64,000 bases of DNA from Palsa-506 sp963755815. Its GTDB lineage: Bacteria > Actinomycetota > Actinomycetes > Streptosporangiales > Streptosporangiaceae. This document shows positions 20,122 to 27,904 of the stretch, in pieces. Both the position numbers and the translations under genes were made by a program. The notes under the pieces were generated by a model that saw only the letters and a program-made list of their open reading frames with translations, searched no databases and had not been told where the DNA came from. The DNA lies in NCBI GenBank assembly GCA_963755815.1, contig CAVWLF010000026.1:248001-312000 (forward strand), read 5' to 3'. The first letter of the stretch is position 1, and each line of letters begins with the position of its first letter.

Positions 20122-20790
20122 ATGAGTCGAGCACGACCCAAGATCGCGACAGCTGCATGGCACCTACTTCCCGCGTCGCTGCGGCGCAAGCTACGCGGTG
20201 AGACCGGCAAGCGGTTCTTCCGGTTCGTGGTCGTGGCGGTCTCGGCGCTCGCGGCCAGCCAGCTCGCGCTGTTCCTGTTCCTCGGCCCGGCGGGCCTGAG
20301 CGGCGGGATATCGGGAGTCCTGGCGGCCGCCGTCGGCGCCCTGGTGAGTTACCTGCTGAGCCGCTGGGCCTGGGAGCGCAAGGGCCGGCCGAGCGTGCTC
20401 CGGGAGACGCTGCCGTTCTGGCTGGTCTCGGCGGGCGCCTGGCTCGTGCTGGGCCTCGCGACGAAGCTCGGGCTGCACATCGCGGCCTCGGCGGGAGCGC
20501 AGGGGCTGAAGAAGACACTGATCGTGCAGGGCACCTATTTCCTGGCTAACTGCGTGACGTTCTTCGCCCGGTTCGTGATCTTCCACTACCTGCTGTTCGC
20601 TGACCGCGGCTCGAAGCCCGTGCCGGTGGCCGGCGCGCCCGGGCTGGCGGCCGCGCTTGATCTCGCTGACAGCCTGGACTCGCCCGGCGGGCCGGACCCG
20701 GCGGCCGGGCCGCAGAACCCGGCCACCCGGCCCCAGCATGCTGCCGCCCGGCCGCAGAACCCGGCGGCCAGGAACCAGGTCATTCGCTGA
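20122..20790 (+). CDS. GtrA-like membrane protein
   Basis: From ATG 20122 (AGGA 7 nt before it) the protein has 222 residues. After a basic N-terminus (LRRKLRGETGKRFFRFVVV) come four membrane helices, with FLANCVTFFARFVIFHYLLFADR at the end, as in GtrA-type flippase accessory proteins that move polyprenyl-linked sugars. The C-terminal 50 residues are a Pro/Ala/Gln/Asn tail with repeats of RPQNPAA. An upstream in-frame extension to 19975 has no homology. The epimerase and glycosyltransferase genes 2 kb away could supply the sugar lipid, but they are not linked in an operon. Confidence 0.75.
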   Translation: MSRARPKIATAAWHLLPASLRRKLRGETGKRFFRFVVVAVSALAASQLALFLFLGPAGLSGGISGVLAAAVGALVSYLLSRWAWERKGRPSVLRETLPFWLVSAGAWLVLGLATKLGLHIAASAGAQGLKKTLIVQGTYFLANCVTFFARFVIFHYLLFADRGSKPVPVAGAPGLAAALDLADSLDSPGGPDPAAGPQNPATRPQHAAARPQNPAARNQVIR

Positions 20791-20794
20791 TCAG

Positions 20795-21051
20795 GACGAT
20801 CCCATTTCGATAGTGAGTGTCTGAGCCGTCGCGCCAGGCGGCGAGGTAGGCCTAGACGGTCGGCCAGGGCGAGAAATCGGCGGGCAGGTACCGCCACGCG
20901 CACCCGGTCCGGTCGGGTCCACATACGAGACCGCTTCGACGCTCCGGCGGAGCGGCCAGATCCGGGGCCGGACCGCCGCCCGGGCCCGATCCGCGGGCCG
21001 GTGCACGGCCATCACCCGCCACTGGGCATCGGTCAGGTCACCGGGATAACC
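20795..21051 (-). pseudogene. Relic of an IS5-family transposase (N-terminal domain)
   Basis: Minus strand from 21051 reads GYPGDLTDAQWRVMAV.., the usual opening of IS5-type transposases (Y-P-S-D-L-T-D-x-x-W), and continues to EAVSYVDPTG. About 20903-20915 the homology shifts frame to CAWRYLPADFSPWPTV, then meets a TAG (20852-20854) where the family has Tyr, and continues AYLAAWRDGS. Nothing of the catalytic DDE domain remains. It ends 4 nt from the stop of the GtrA-like gene. No terminal inverted repeats or target duplication were found. Confidence 0.7.
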
Positions 21052-21086
21052 CCTGCGCCGCCCCCCCGGCCTGGCGCATCCGCTCG

Positions 21087-21162
21087 ACTTTACGTCATAA
21101 AGTTCCTGGCTCAGACCCTTGACTTTACGCCATAAAGCAGCGTCTACTTTATGACATAGAGT
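21087..21162 (+). promoter_or_regulatory. Three operator copies around a promoter
   Basis: Three related sites occur at 21087-21103 (ACTTTACGTCATAAAGT, perfect 6-5-6 palindrome), 21123-21137 (CTTTACGCCATAAAG) and 21146-21162 (ACTTTATGACATAGAGT). Together they suggest the consensus ACTTTAyGnCATArAGT. A possible promoter lies among them: -35 TTGACT 21119-21124, -10 TCTACT 21143-21148. The gene downstream starts at 21180. The winged-helix proteins encoded in the same operon are the obvious candidates to bind these sites. Confidence 0.75.
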
Positions 21163-21179
21163 CGATGAGGGGAGACACC

Positions 21180-21842
21180 GTGAACCACGCATCTGACACC
21201 ACCGCCGCCGGCAACGGCGGCACTCTCGGCCCCGAGCAGGCCGCTGCCCTACTGGACCAGACCACCCAGCTGGCCCGCCGCAAGTTCCAGCCCTCGCCGC
21301 CGTGGCTGCTGGCGACCAGGGCGGTCATGGTCCTGGCCGCCCTCGGCGCGATCTGGCTCTCGGTGCGCGGACAGCACCCCTACCGGGGCCCGACGGGCGC
21401 GGACATCCCCGTCCTGCTTGCGTTCATTGTCGTCAACTTCACCGCCACGGTCGCTGTCCGCAGGCACGCGACCGCCGGGATAACCGGGCGCTCCCGGTTT
21501 AGTCCGGGCGAGATCATCGTGCTGGTGCTGGCCATTGTCGCCGGGGTCCTGGCCATGGTGGGGCTGAGCGCCGCCGGGGCGAGCTTCGCCACGTACCCTA
21601 CCTCGGTGCTGGTCATCCCCGGCCTGGCCTGGATGGTCCTGATGGCGGCCCGGGCCAACTGGCGCGGGCTCGCCGTCGGCCTCGCGATTGTGGTCATCGG
21701 CATCGTGGGCGCGTTCGCCGGACCGGCCGGGGCGTGGGCGGTCGCGGCCGTGGGCCTGTGCGTCATGCTCCTGGGCAGCGCCGCCGCCATCATCTGGCAG
21801 CGGCGGCGTCATCACCTGGCAGCAGCGCGCATGACGGGGTGA
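21180..21842 (+). CDS. Polytopic membrane protein of a regulator operon
   Basis: From GTG 21180 (GGGGAGA upstream) the product has 220 residues: an N-terminal cytoplasmic stretch containing LGPEQAAALLDQTTQLARRKF, then about six hydrophobic segments (AVMVLAALGAIWL, IPVLLAFIVVNFTATVAV, GEIIVLVLAIVAGVLAMVGL and others) and a basic end. No transporter or enzyme motif is seen. It lies 1 nt from the next gene, so it is probably translated with the winged-helix proteins and controlled by the triple operator. Such regulator-plus-membrane-protein pairs are common in actinobacteria; function is unknown. Confidence 0.75.
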   Translation: MNHASDTTAAGNGGTLGPEQAAALLDQTTQLARRKFQPSPPWLLATRAVMVLAALGAIWLSVRGQHPYRGPTGADIPVLLAFIVVNFTATVAVRRHATAGITGRSRFSPGEIIVLVLAIVAGVLAMVGLSAAGASFATYPTSVLVIPGLAWMVLMAARANWRGLAVGLAIVVIGIVGAFAGPAGAWAVAAVGLCVMLLGSAAAIIWQRRRHHLAAARMTG

Positions 21843-21843
21843 C

Positions 21844-22182
21844 ATGAGCGACAACGGACTTGACCCGCTGATCCACGTCCCTACCCGGCTGAAGATCGTC
21901 GCGACGCTCGCGGCACTGCCCGACGGCGACGGGCTGTCCTTCACCCGGCTGCAGGACATGCTTGAGCTGACCCCCGGCAACCTGATCATCCAGCTGCGCA
22001 AACTCGAAGAGGCTGGCTACCTCAGCAGCGAGAAGACCAGGAACGGGTCCGCACAGAAAACCACGGTGACGCTGACCGGCCAGGGCCGGGCGGCACTCGA
22101 CACCTACACCCAGGCGCTGCGCGACCTGCTCGGCGGCCTGCTAAGCGGAGGCACGGCCGACCATGAGCACCAGCGCACTTGA
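21844..22182 (+). CDS. Winged-helix transcriptional regulator
   Basis: The 112-residue protein is a single winged helix-turn-helix of the MarR/ArsR-like HTH_27 type: HVPTRLKIVATLAALPDGDGLSFTRLQDMLELTPGNLIIQLRKLEEAGYLSSEKTRNG with the wing in KTTVTLTGQGRAAL. It is 1 nt after the membrane-protein gene and overlaps the next regulator gene by 20 nt. It shares about half of its residues with that neighbour, so the pair arose by duplication. It probably represses its own operon through the three CTTTAyGnCATAAAG sites. Confidence 0.85.
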   Translation: MSDNGLDPLIHVPTRLKIVATLAALPDGDGLSFTRLQDMLELTPGNLIIQLRKLEEAGYLSSEKTRNGSAQKTTVTLTGQGRAALDTYTQALRDLLGGLLSGGTADHEHQRT

Positions 22183-22714
22183 CCCGCAGATCCACCACCC
22201 CGAGCGGCTGCGCGTCGTCGCGACCCTGGCCGCACTGCCCGACGGCGACGCGCTGGCTCTCACCCGGCTGCAGGGCATGCTCGGGCTCACCCCCGGCCGT
22301 CTGATCGCCCGTCTGCGGCGGCTGGAGCACGCCGGGTACGTGCGGACGGACAAGACCGGCGGCGATAGCGCCCGGGCCATCGTCGCGCTCACCGGCGATG
22401 GCCGGGCCGCGCTGGATCGATACGCCGCCGTGCTGCGGGGGCTGCCCCGGATGGCCAGGGAGGATCATCAGCCGCCAGCGCCCTACCTGCGCGCCGGTGA
22501 TGCTGACCGGGACGCGGCGGCCGCGGCCCTGAGTGAGCACTTCGCGCAAGGCAGGCTGACACTCGATGAACTCGACGCGCGCCTCGAGGCCACGCTGACC
22601 GCCACCACGCACGGCGAGCTCTCCCTGGCCGCCTGGGATCAGCCGGACCTGACCGTGCGGCCGACCCGGATCAGCCCTGGCCAGGCACCCGCGGCCGGGA
22701 CAGACTCCGGATAA
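22163..22714 (+). CDS. Winged-helix regulator fused to DUF1707
   Basis: The first ~95 residues repeat the winged-helix domain of the preceding gene (HPERLRVVATLAALPDGDALALTRLQGML.., GYVRTDKTG.., VALTGDGRAALDRY). Residues ~110-155 (LRAGDADRDAAAAALSEHFAQGRLTLDELDARLEATLTATTHGEL) match DUF1707, a short SHOCT-like helical domain usually found at the N-terminus of actinobacterial membrane proteins. Its presence on a DNA-binding protein suggests a contact domain for a membrane partner, perhaps the protein encoded at 21180. It ends the operon. Confidence 0.85.
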   Translation: MSTSALDPQIHHPERLRVVATLAALPDGDALALTRLQGMLGLTPGRLIARLRRLEHAGYVRTDKTGGDSARAIVALTGDGRAALDRYAAVLRGLPRMAREDHQPPAPYLRAGDADRDAAAAALSEHFAQGRLTLDELDARLEATLTATTHGELSLAAWDQPDLTVRPTRISPGQAPAAGTDSG

Positions 22715-22756
22715 TCAGGCACCAGCGGCCAGGGCAGAGTCCGAACAATCAGATAC

Positions 22757-23581
22757 CTACTCGGGGCTGGCCGGTGACTGGCCGGCCGATCCCTGCGCCC
22801 GGCGCCGCCGCTCGCGCAGCCAGGTTCCGCCGATCACGCCCGCGAAATGCAGGCCGTAGAAAATGTTGTTGCCCTTTTTGCTCTTTCCGACCTGGCGCTT
22901 GTGAATCGTGGCCGGCCGCTCAACTACCCGGTAGCCATGCGTAATGACGCCAATCAGCAGCTCGGCGGCCTGATACTGCGGCTGCTCAAGCTGGACCGCC
23001 CCGGTTACCTCGGCCCGCATCGCCCGGAGCCCGAAGGTCGTGTCGCTAATCCGCTGGCCGGTCAGCGTGCTGATGGTGACGGCGAAGACCCGCACCCCGA
23101 GCCTGCGTACCGGGTCCCTGGTCTCCTCGCTGCCGAGCCTGCGTGACCCGGTGACGAAGTCGGCCTCCCCGGCGAGGATCGGCTCCAGCAGCCGCTCGAT
23201 CTCGGCCGGGTTGTACTGCCCGTCCGCGTCCGTGGTGACGATGTACTGGGCGCCGCCCTCGCGGGCCAGCCGGTAGCCGAGCCGGAGCGCCGCCCCCTGA
23301 CCGCGGTTCACCGGCACGTCGCAAACCAGCGCGCCGGCTGCTTCCGATTCCTTGACCGTGCCGTCGGCCGCGCCGTCCGACACGACGATCTTCGCGACCT
23401 CGAGCCCGCACACGGTCGCCGGCAGCGCCTCGATGACCGGGCCGATGGCGCCCTCTTCGTTGTAGGCGGCGATCACGACGGCCACCGGGGGCAGTTGCGT
23501 CGCCCGGGAACCGTACTGATCCGTGAAGGAGCGGATCGCAGCATCGTCAATGGCCGCGTCGGCGGCGTGCGGGGTGGTCAT
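22757..23581 (-). CDS. Family 2 glycosyltransferase (polyprenyl-phosphate sugar synthase type)
   Basis: The 274-residue GT-A enzyme has VAVVIAAYNEEGAIGPVIEAL, a nucleotide-sugar DXD-like TTDADGQYNP and FVTGSRRLG, as in dolichol-phosphate mannose/glucose synthase-like proteins. No membrane helices are present, and the C-terminus is basic (RERRRRAQG). It likely transfers a sugar from a nucleotide donor to a polyprenyl phosphate or glycan. Its ATG overlaps the epimerase stop by 4 nt (ATGA), so the two are one operon. It converges with the winged-helix operon. Confidence 0.87.
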   Translation of the reverse strand: MTTPHAADAAIDDAAIRSFTDQYGSRATQLPPVAVVIAAYNEEGAIGPVIEALPATVCGLEVAKIVVSDGAADGTVKESEAAGALVCDVPVNRGQGAALRLGYRLAREGGAQYIVTTDADGQYNPAEIERLLEPILAGEADFVTGSRRLGSEETRDPVRRLGVRVFAVTISTLTGQRISDTTFGLRAMRAEVTGAVQLEQPQYQAAELLIGVITHGYRVVERPATIHKRQVGKSKKGNNIFYGLHFAGVIGGTWLRERRRRAQGSAGQSPASPE

Positions 23582-24492
23582 ATCGCTGCCTCCGAGAACT
23601 CCGGCCAGACCGTGGCCAGGCCGGACTTGAGGTCATGCGCGGGGGAGTACCCGAGCGCCTTGGCGGCGGAGATGTCGACGATGACGGCGGGCATCTCACC
23701 GGGCTTGGCCGGGATGTTCTCCACCGGTATCTCCTTGCCGGTCACGCTGCGGGCGGCGTCGACGATCTCGTTGACCGTGACCGACTCGCCCGCGCCGAGG
23801 ATGAGCGGCCCGGTGAATCCTGACCGCAGTGCGGTGAAGATGCCGGCCACGATGTCGTCGACGTGCACCAGGTCGCGGACCTGGGTGCCGTCACCGAAGA
23901 CCTGCACGCCCTGGCCGTCCCGGGCCGCCCGCATCAGGCGCGGCACGAAGCTGTCCTTCTCCGCCATCCCGGGGCCGTAGACGTTGGAGAACCTGAGCGC
24001 GCAGCCGGTCATGCCATAGCAGGCCGCGTAGCTGCCGAGCAGCATCTCGCCCGCGGCCTTCGTCGCTCCATATGGAGTCAGCGGCCGCAGCGGGATCTGC
24101 TCGTTGATGGTCGCGCGTCCCACGTCGCCGGTGACGGCGTTGGTCGAGGCGAGCACGAAGCTGCCGACCTCCTTGAGCCGCGCCTGCTCCAGCAGGTCCG
24201 CGGTAGCCGTCACGTTGAGTGCATGGGTCCCGGCCGGATCCTCGATCGACAGCAGTACCCGGGTGATGGCCGCCAGGTGGATGATCACTTCCGTGCCCGG
24301 GCGCACCGCACTGGCGACAACCGACGGATCGCAGAGGTCGCCGACGACGGACCGGACGGCATCGTCGGGGAAGGCCCGCTTGTCCGCCACCGTGACGTCG
24401 GCGCCGGTGTCGAGCAGCGCGCGGACCAGCCGCCGCCCGATGAATCCGGATCCGCCGGTCACGAGAACCTGGGAACGATTTCCATCCCCCAT
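23578..24492 (-). CDS. NAD-dependent sugar epimerase/dehydratase (SDR family)
   Basis: From ATG 24492 the protein has 304 residues: Rossmann motif VTGGSGFIGRRLV, then IHLAAITRV, catalytic Y-x-x-x-K in TPYGATKAAGEML, and FSNVYGPGM. It belongs with UDP-glucose 4-epimerase and related extended SDRs acting on nucleotide sugars. A GTG 27 nt upstream is also in frame; the ATG has GGAG 9 nt before it. It precedes and overlaps the glycosyltransferase, so the two probably make and transfer one sugar. The 308-nt gap to the B12 riboswitch holds divergent promoters but no gene that I can support. Confidence 0.9.
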   Translation of the reverse strand: MGDGNRSQVLVTGGSGFIGRRLVRALLDTGADVTVADKRAFPDDAVRSVVGDLCDPSVVASAVRPGTEVIIHLAAITRVLLSIEDPAGTHALNVTATADLLEQARLKEVGSFVLASTNAVTGDVGRATINEQIPLRPLTPYGATKAAGEMLLGSYAACYGMTGCALRFSNVYGPGMAEKDSFVPRLMRAARDGQGVQVFGDGTQVRDLVHVDDIVAGIFTALRSGFTGPLILGAGESVTVNEIVDAARSVTGKEIPVENIPAKPGEMPAVIVDISAAKALGYSPAHDLKSGLATVWPEFSEAAI

Positions 24493-24800
24493 CGATACTC
24501 CATTCACGTCAGTTGCCACATGTCGTTCGATTGCACCGGTTTAGCCACATCTCGTCGTCCGGTCACGCCGAAGAACGGTCATGGAGTCGCCGAGCTTTTG
24601 TTGAGGCGGCGCCTGCGGCCGCCACCCGCCGCCGGCCATCGGCGGCCGGGACCGCCAGCTGAGCCCGCGACGCGGGCGCCTGGCTACGCTCCGTCGTGCG
24701 CGGCCAGCAGGGGCGGATGTCCCATCCCGGTAGCGCGTCGCCCAGTGTATCGGCGGACCGGCATGCGCCAGCCCGAAAGCGGGCGGTTGTGCCATGCTGT

Positions 24801-24980
24801 TAAGCCGATGGCACCTGCGGAGGAACCCGGTGGGAATCCGGGGCTGTCCCGCAACTGTGACCGGGGAGCTGTTCTCGGCGCCAGCCGCGAACACGACCAC
24901 GCCAGGCGCGGCCGTGGATCGCGGTAGCGGCGGCGAGGGCGGGCATCGATCCGGGAGCCAGGAGACTCCGGCCATCGGCT
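24801..24980 (+). promoter_or_regulatory. Cobalamin (AdoCbl) riboswitch
   Basis: The element is closed by a perfect 10-bp helix: AGCCGATGGC (24801-24810) with GCCATCGGCT (24971-24980). Inside are the conserved core GAACCCGGTGGGAATCCGGG and CTGTCCCGCAACTGTGACC, and the B12 box AGCCAGGAGAC near 24957-24967. It is 42 nt upstream of the chelatase ATG, with GGGAAGGACGAGG as ribosome site between. No run of U follows, so control is probably on translation: bound B12 would lower expression of the downstream operon. Confidence 0.97.
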
Positions 24981-25022
24981 GGACCAACTGCGGGCGCGGA
25001 AACCCGGGAAGGACGAGGCTGG

Positions 25023-27308
25023 ATGAAGGCCGGGCACTCGATCGGGGACGGGGGGGCGGCCGGGCACGCGCACTCCGGCGACCACCAGCCCGCCGTCACG
25101 CTGGCTCCGGCCGGGCCCCTGAATGGCGACGGCGCGGGCGGGCCGGCTGCCTTTCCGCCCGCGGTCCAGCAGGCCTATCCCTTCGCCGCCATCGTCGGCA
25201 TGCCCGACCTGAAGCTCGCGCTGCTGCTTAACGCCGTCTCGCCGGCCATCGGCGGCGTGCTGGTGCGGGGCGAGAAAGGCACCGCGAAGTCGACGGTGGT
25301 GCGCGGGCTGGCGGCGCTGCTGCCCGCCGTTGACGTCGTCGCGGACTGCCGGTTCGGCTGCGACCCGGCCGCGCCCGACCCCGGCTGCCCGGATGGCCCG
25401 CATCCAGGCCAGCCCGCGTGGCTAGCCCGGCCGGCCCGGCTGGCCGAGCTGCCCGTCGGCGCCACCGAGGACCGGCTGGCCGGCTCGCTGGACATCGAGC
25501 GCGCGCTGACCGACGGGGTCGCCGCGTTCGAGCCGGGCCTGCTCGCGGCCGCGCACCGCGGCCTGCTCTACGTCGACGAGGTGAACCTGCTCCATGATCA
25601 CCTTGTCGACCTGCTGCTCGACGCGGCCGCCCTGGGCGTGAACTACGTCGAGCGGGAGGGGCTGTCCGTCCGGCATGCGGCCAGGTTCCTGCTGGTAGGC
25701 ACCATGAACCCGGAGGAGGGCGAGCTCAGGCCCCAGCTGCTGGACCGGTTCGGGCTGACCGTCGAGGTCACCGCGACCCGGGAGCCGCCGGAGCGCGCCG
25801 AGGTGGTCCGCCGCCGGCTGGCGTATGAGGCGAACCCGGTCGCCTTCGCCGCGGATTTCGATCTTGATTCAGAACGGATTGCCGGGCGAGTGGTCGCCGC
25901 GCGCGAGCGGCTGCCGGCGGTGCGGCTGCCCGATAGCGTCCTGCAGCAGATCTGCTCGGTTTGCGCGGCGTTCGAGGTGGACGGCCTGCGCGCCGACCTC
26001 GTGATGGCCCGGACGGCCATCGCGCTGGCCGCCTGGCACGACCGCGACGAGGTCGGTGCCGACGATGTCCGCCAGGCCGCGCGGCTCGCGCTGCCGCACC
26101 GCCGCCGCCGGGATCCGTTCGACGTCCCCGGGCTCGACGAGCAGGCTCTCGACGAGGCCCTGGCCGATGCCCTCGACGCCGCGACCCCGCCGCCCGGCGG
26201 CGAGGCGGCGGGCGGCACTGACCGCGGGCAGCCGGGCGACGGCCCCGATGACAGCGGGCCCGATGACAGTAGCCCCGGCGGCAGTGCCCCGGACGGGCCG
26301 GACGACAGCGACCCAGACGGGGGCGGACCGGACGATGGCGGCGGTCCGCCGCCGCGGCCGGGCGGCCAGGCGCCGGACGACCGGGGCGAGGCGCGGCCCG
26401 GGACGGCGCAGGACCCCGGCCAGCGCCAGGCTGGCGCGCCGGCGCCCGGCGCGCCGGAGGCCGCCCGCGGCCAGAGCGCCAGCGGGGCGACAGAGCCGTT
26501 CCGGCCCCGGCTGCTGACCGTGACCGGGATCGGCCAGGGCGCGCCGGGCCGGCGGTCCGCGGCCCGGACCCCGTACGGCCGGGTCACCGGCGCCCGGCTG
26601 CCGCACGGCCGGGTGCACTCAGTCCACCTGCCCGCCACTCTCCGCGCCGCCGCGCCACGAGCCGGCCGGGCGCGGGGGCCGCGGCTGCGGATCCGGGCGT
26701 CCGACCTGCGGGAGACGGTCCGGGTCGGCCGGGAAGGCAACCTGGTGCTGTTCGCCGTCGACGCCAGCGGCTCGATGGCGGCCGGGCACCGGATGCGCGC
26801 CGTCAAGGGCGCGGTGCTTTCCCTGCTCCTCGATGCCTACCAGCGCCGGGACAAGGTCGGCCTGGTCACGTTCCGCGGCGCCGCGGCCGAGCTGGCGCTG
26901 CCGCCGACGTCCTCGGTAGAGGCCGGGGCCCGGCGGCTGGCCGTGCTGCCGACCGGCGGCCGTACCCCGCTGGCGGCCGGCCTCACGCTGGCGGCCAGGG
27001 TGCTGCGGGCCGAACGCCTCCGGGACCCCGACCGCCGGCCGTTGCTGGTGATCGTCACCGACGGCCGCGCCACCAGCGGCTCCGCCGCCGATCTGACCCG
27101 GGCCTGCACCGCGCTGGCGGGCGTGGCCGCCATCGTGGTCGACTGCGAGTCTGGCCCGGTCCGGCTCGGGCTCGCGGTGCGGCTGGCCGCCCAGCTGGAC
27201 GGCCGCGCCGTCCGCCTGGAGGAGCTGGCCGCCGACAGCCTGACCGGCGTGGTGCGCGCGCACGCGCCGGCCGGGCTGTCGGCCGGGCACCGCCGGGGGG
27301 CGGCCTGA
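25023..27308 (+). CDS. ChlI/ChlD-type cobaltochelatase ATPase (fused AAA+ and VWA)
   Basis: The 761-residue protein fuses an AAA+ module (residues ~50-370; Walker A GEKGTAKST, GLLYVDEVNLL, GTMNPEEGELRPQLLDRFGL) to a von Willebrand A module (from ~580; MIDAS DASGSM, later VTDGRATSG) through a ~150-residue acidic Pro/Asp/Gly linker. This is the actinobacterial counterpart of CobS+CobT (or ChlI+ChlD), which drives CobN with ATP. It is the first gene behind the B12 riboswitch and overlaps cobO (TGATG). Magnesium chelation is excluded by context, since no chlorophyll genes are present. Confidence 0.93.
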   Translation: MKAGHSIGDGGAAGHAHSGDHQPAVTLAPAGPLNGDGAGGPAAFPPAVQQAYPFAAIVGMPDLKLALLLNAVSPAIGGVLVRGEKGTAKSTVVRGLAALLPAVDVVADCRFGCDPAAPDPGCPDGPHPGQPAWLARPARLAELPVGATEDRLAGSLDIERALTDGVAAFEPGLLAAAHRGLLYVDEVNLLHDHLVDLLLDAAALGVNYVEREGLSVRHAARFLLVGTMNPEEGELRPQLLDRFGLTVEVTATREPPERAEVVRRRLAYEANPVAFAADFDLDSERIAGRVVAARERLPAVRLPDSVLQQICSVCAAFEVDGLRADLVMARTAIALAAWHDRDEVGADDVRQAARLALPHRRRRDPFDVPGLDEQALDEALADALDAATPPPGGEAAGGTDRGQPGDGPDDSGPDDSSPGGSAPDGPDDSDPDGGGPDDGGGPPPRPGGQAPDDRGEARPGTAQDPGQRQAGAPAPGAPEAARGQSASGATEPFRPRLLTVTGIGQGAPGRRSAARTPYGRVTGARLPHGRVHSVHLPATLRAAAPRAGRARGPRLRIRASDLRETVRVGREGNLVLFAVDASGSMAAGHRMRAVKGAVLSLLLDAYQRRDKVGLVTFRGAAAELALPPTSSVEAGARRLAVLPTGGRTPLAAGLTLAARVLRAERLRDPDRRPLLVIVTDGRATSGSAADLTRACTALAGVAAIVVDCESGPVRLGLAVRLAAQLDGRAVRLEELAADSLTGVVRAHAPAGLSAGHRRGAA

Positions 27309-27904
27309 TGCCCCGCGGGCAGCCGGAGACCGTCCCGGCCGACGGCCTCACCACCCGGCAGCGGCGCGGCCGGCCGCTGGTAATCGTGCATACCGGGCCG
27401 GGCAAGGGCAAGTCGACCGCGGCCTTCGGCCTCGCGCTGCGGGCCTGGAACCAGGGCTGGCCAGTCGCGGTTTTCCAGTTCGTGAAGTCAGCGAAATGGC
27501 GAGTGGGCGAGGAACACGCGCTGACGGTGCTCGGCGACAGCGGCGCGGGCGGCACGGTCGCGTGGCACAAGATGGGCGAGGGATGGTCCTGGATCCAGCG
27601 GGACACCGATGACCACGCCGAACGCGCCGCCGAGGGCTGGGCGCAGATCAGCCGGGACCTGGCCGCGGAGGCCTACCGGCTCTACGTGCTGGACGAGTTC
27701 ACCTACCCGATTAAATGGGGTTGGGTGGATGTCGACGACGTCATCTCCGTGCTGGCCGCCCGCCCGGGAAATCAGCACGTGGTGATCACCGGCCGGGACG
27801 CCCACCCGAAGCTGGTCGCCTTCGCCGACCTGGTCACCGAGATGACCAAGGTGAAGCACCCGATGGACGCCGGACAGAAGGGTCAGAAGGGCATCGAATG
27901 GTAG
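27308..27904 (+). CDS. cobO: Corrinoid adenosyltransferase CobO/BtuR
   Basis: CobO attaches the 5'-deoxyadenosyl group from ATP to reduced cobalt in corrinoids. The 198-residue protein has the P-loop TGPGKGKSTAAFGLALRA, FQFVKSAKWRVGEE, ATP-site residues in MGEGWSW and YVLDEFTYPIKWGW, and ends MDAGQKGQKGIEW, as in the family. It starts in a TGATG overlap with the chelatase gene and its last codons overlap cobB. The first ~25 residues are a nonconserved basic extension. Confidence 0.96.
   Translation: MPRGQPETVPADGLTTRQRRGRPLVIVHTGPGKGKSTAAFGLALRAWNQGWPVAVFQFVKSAKWRVGEEHALTVLGDSGAGGTVAWHKMGEGWSWIQRDTDDHAERAAEGWAQISRDLAAEAYRLYVLDEFTYPIKWGWVDVDDVISVLAARPGNQHVVITGRDAHPKLVAFADLVTEMTKVKHPMDAGQKGQKGIEW

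Noticed and set aside
25023..27308. Magnesium chelatase for chlorophyll
   Set aside because: The fused AAA/VWA protein sits behind a B12 riboswitch among cob genes, and no bacteriochlorophyll genes are present.
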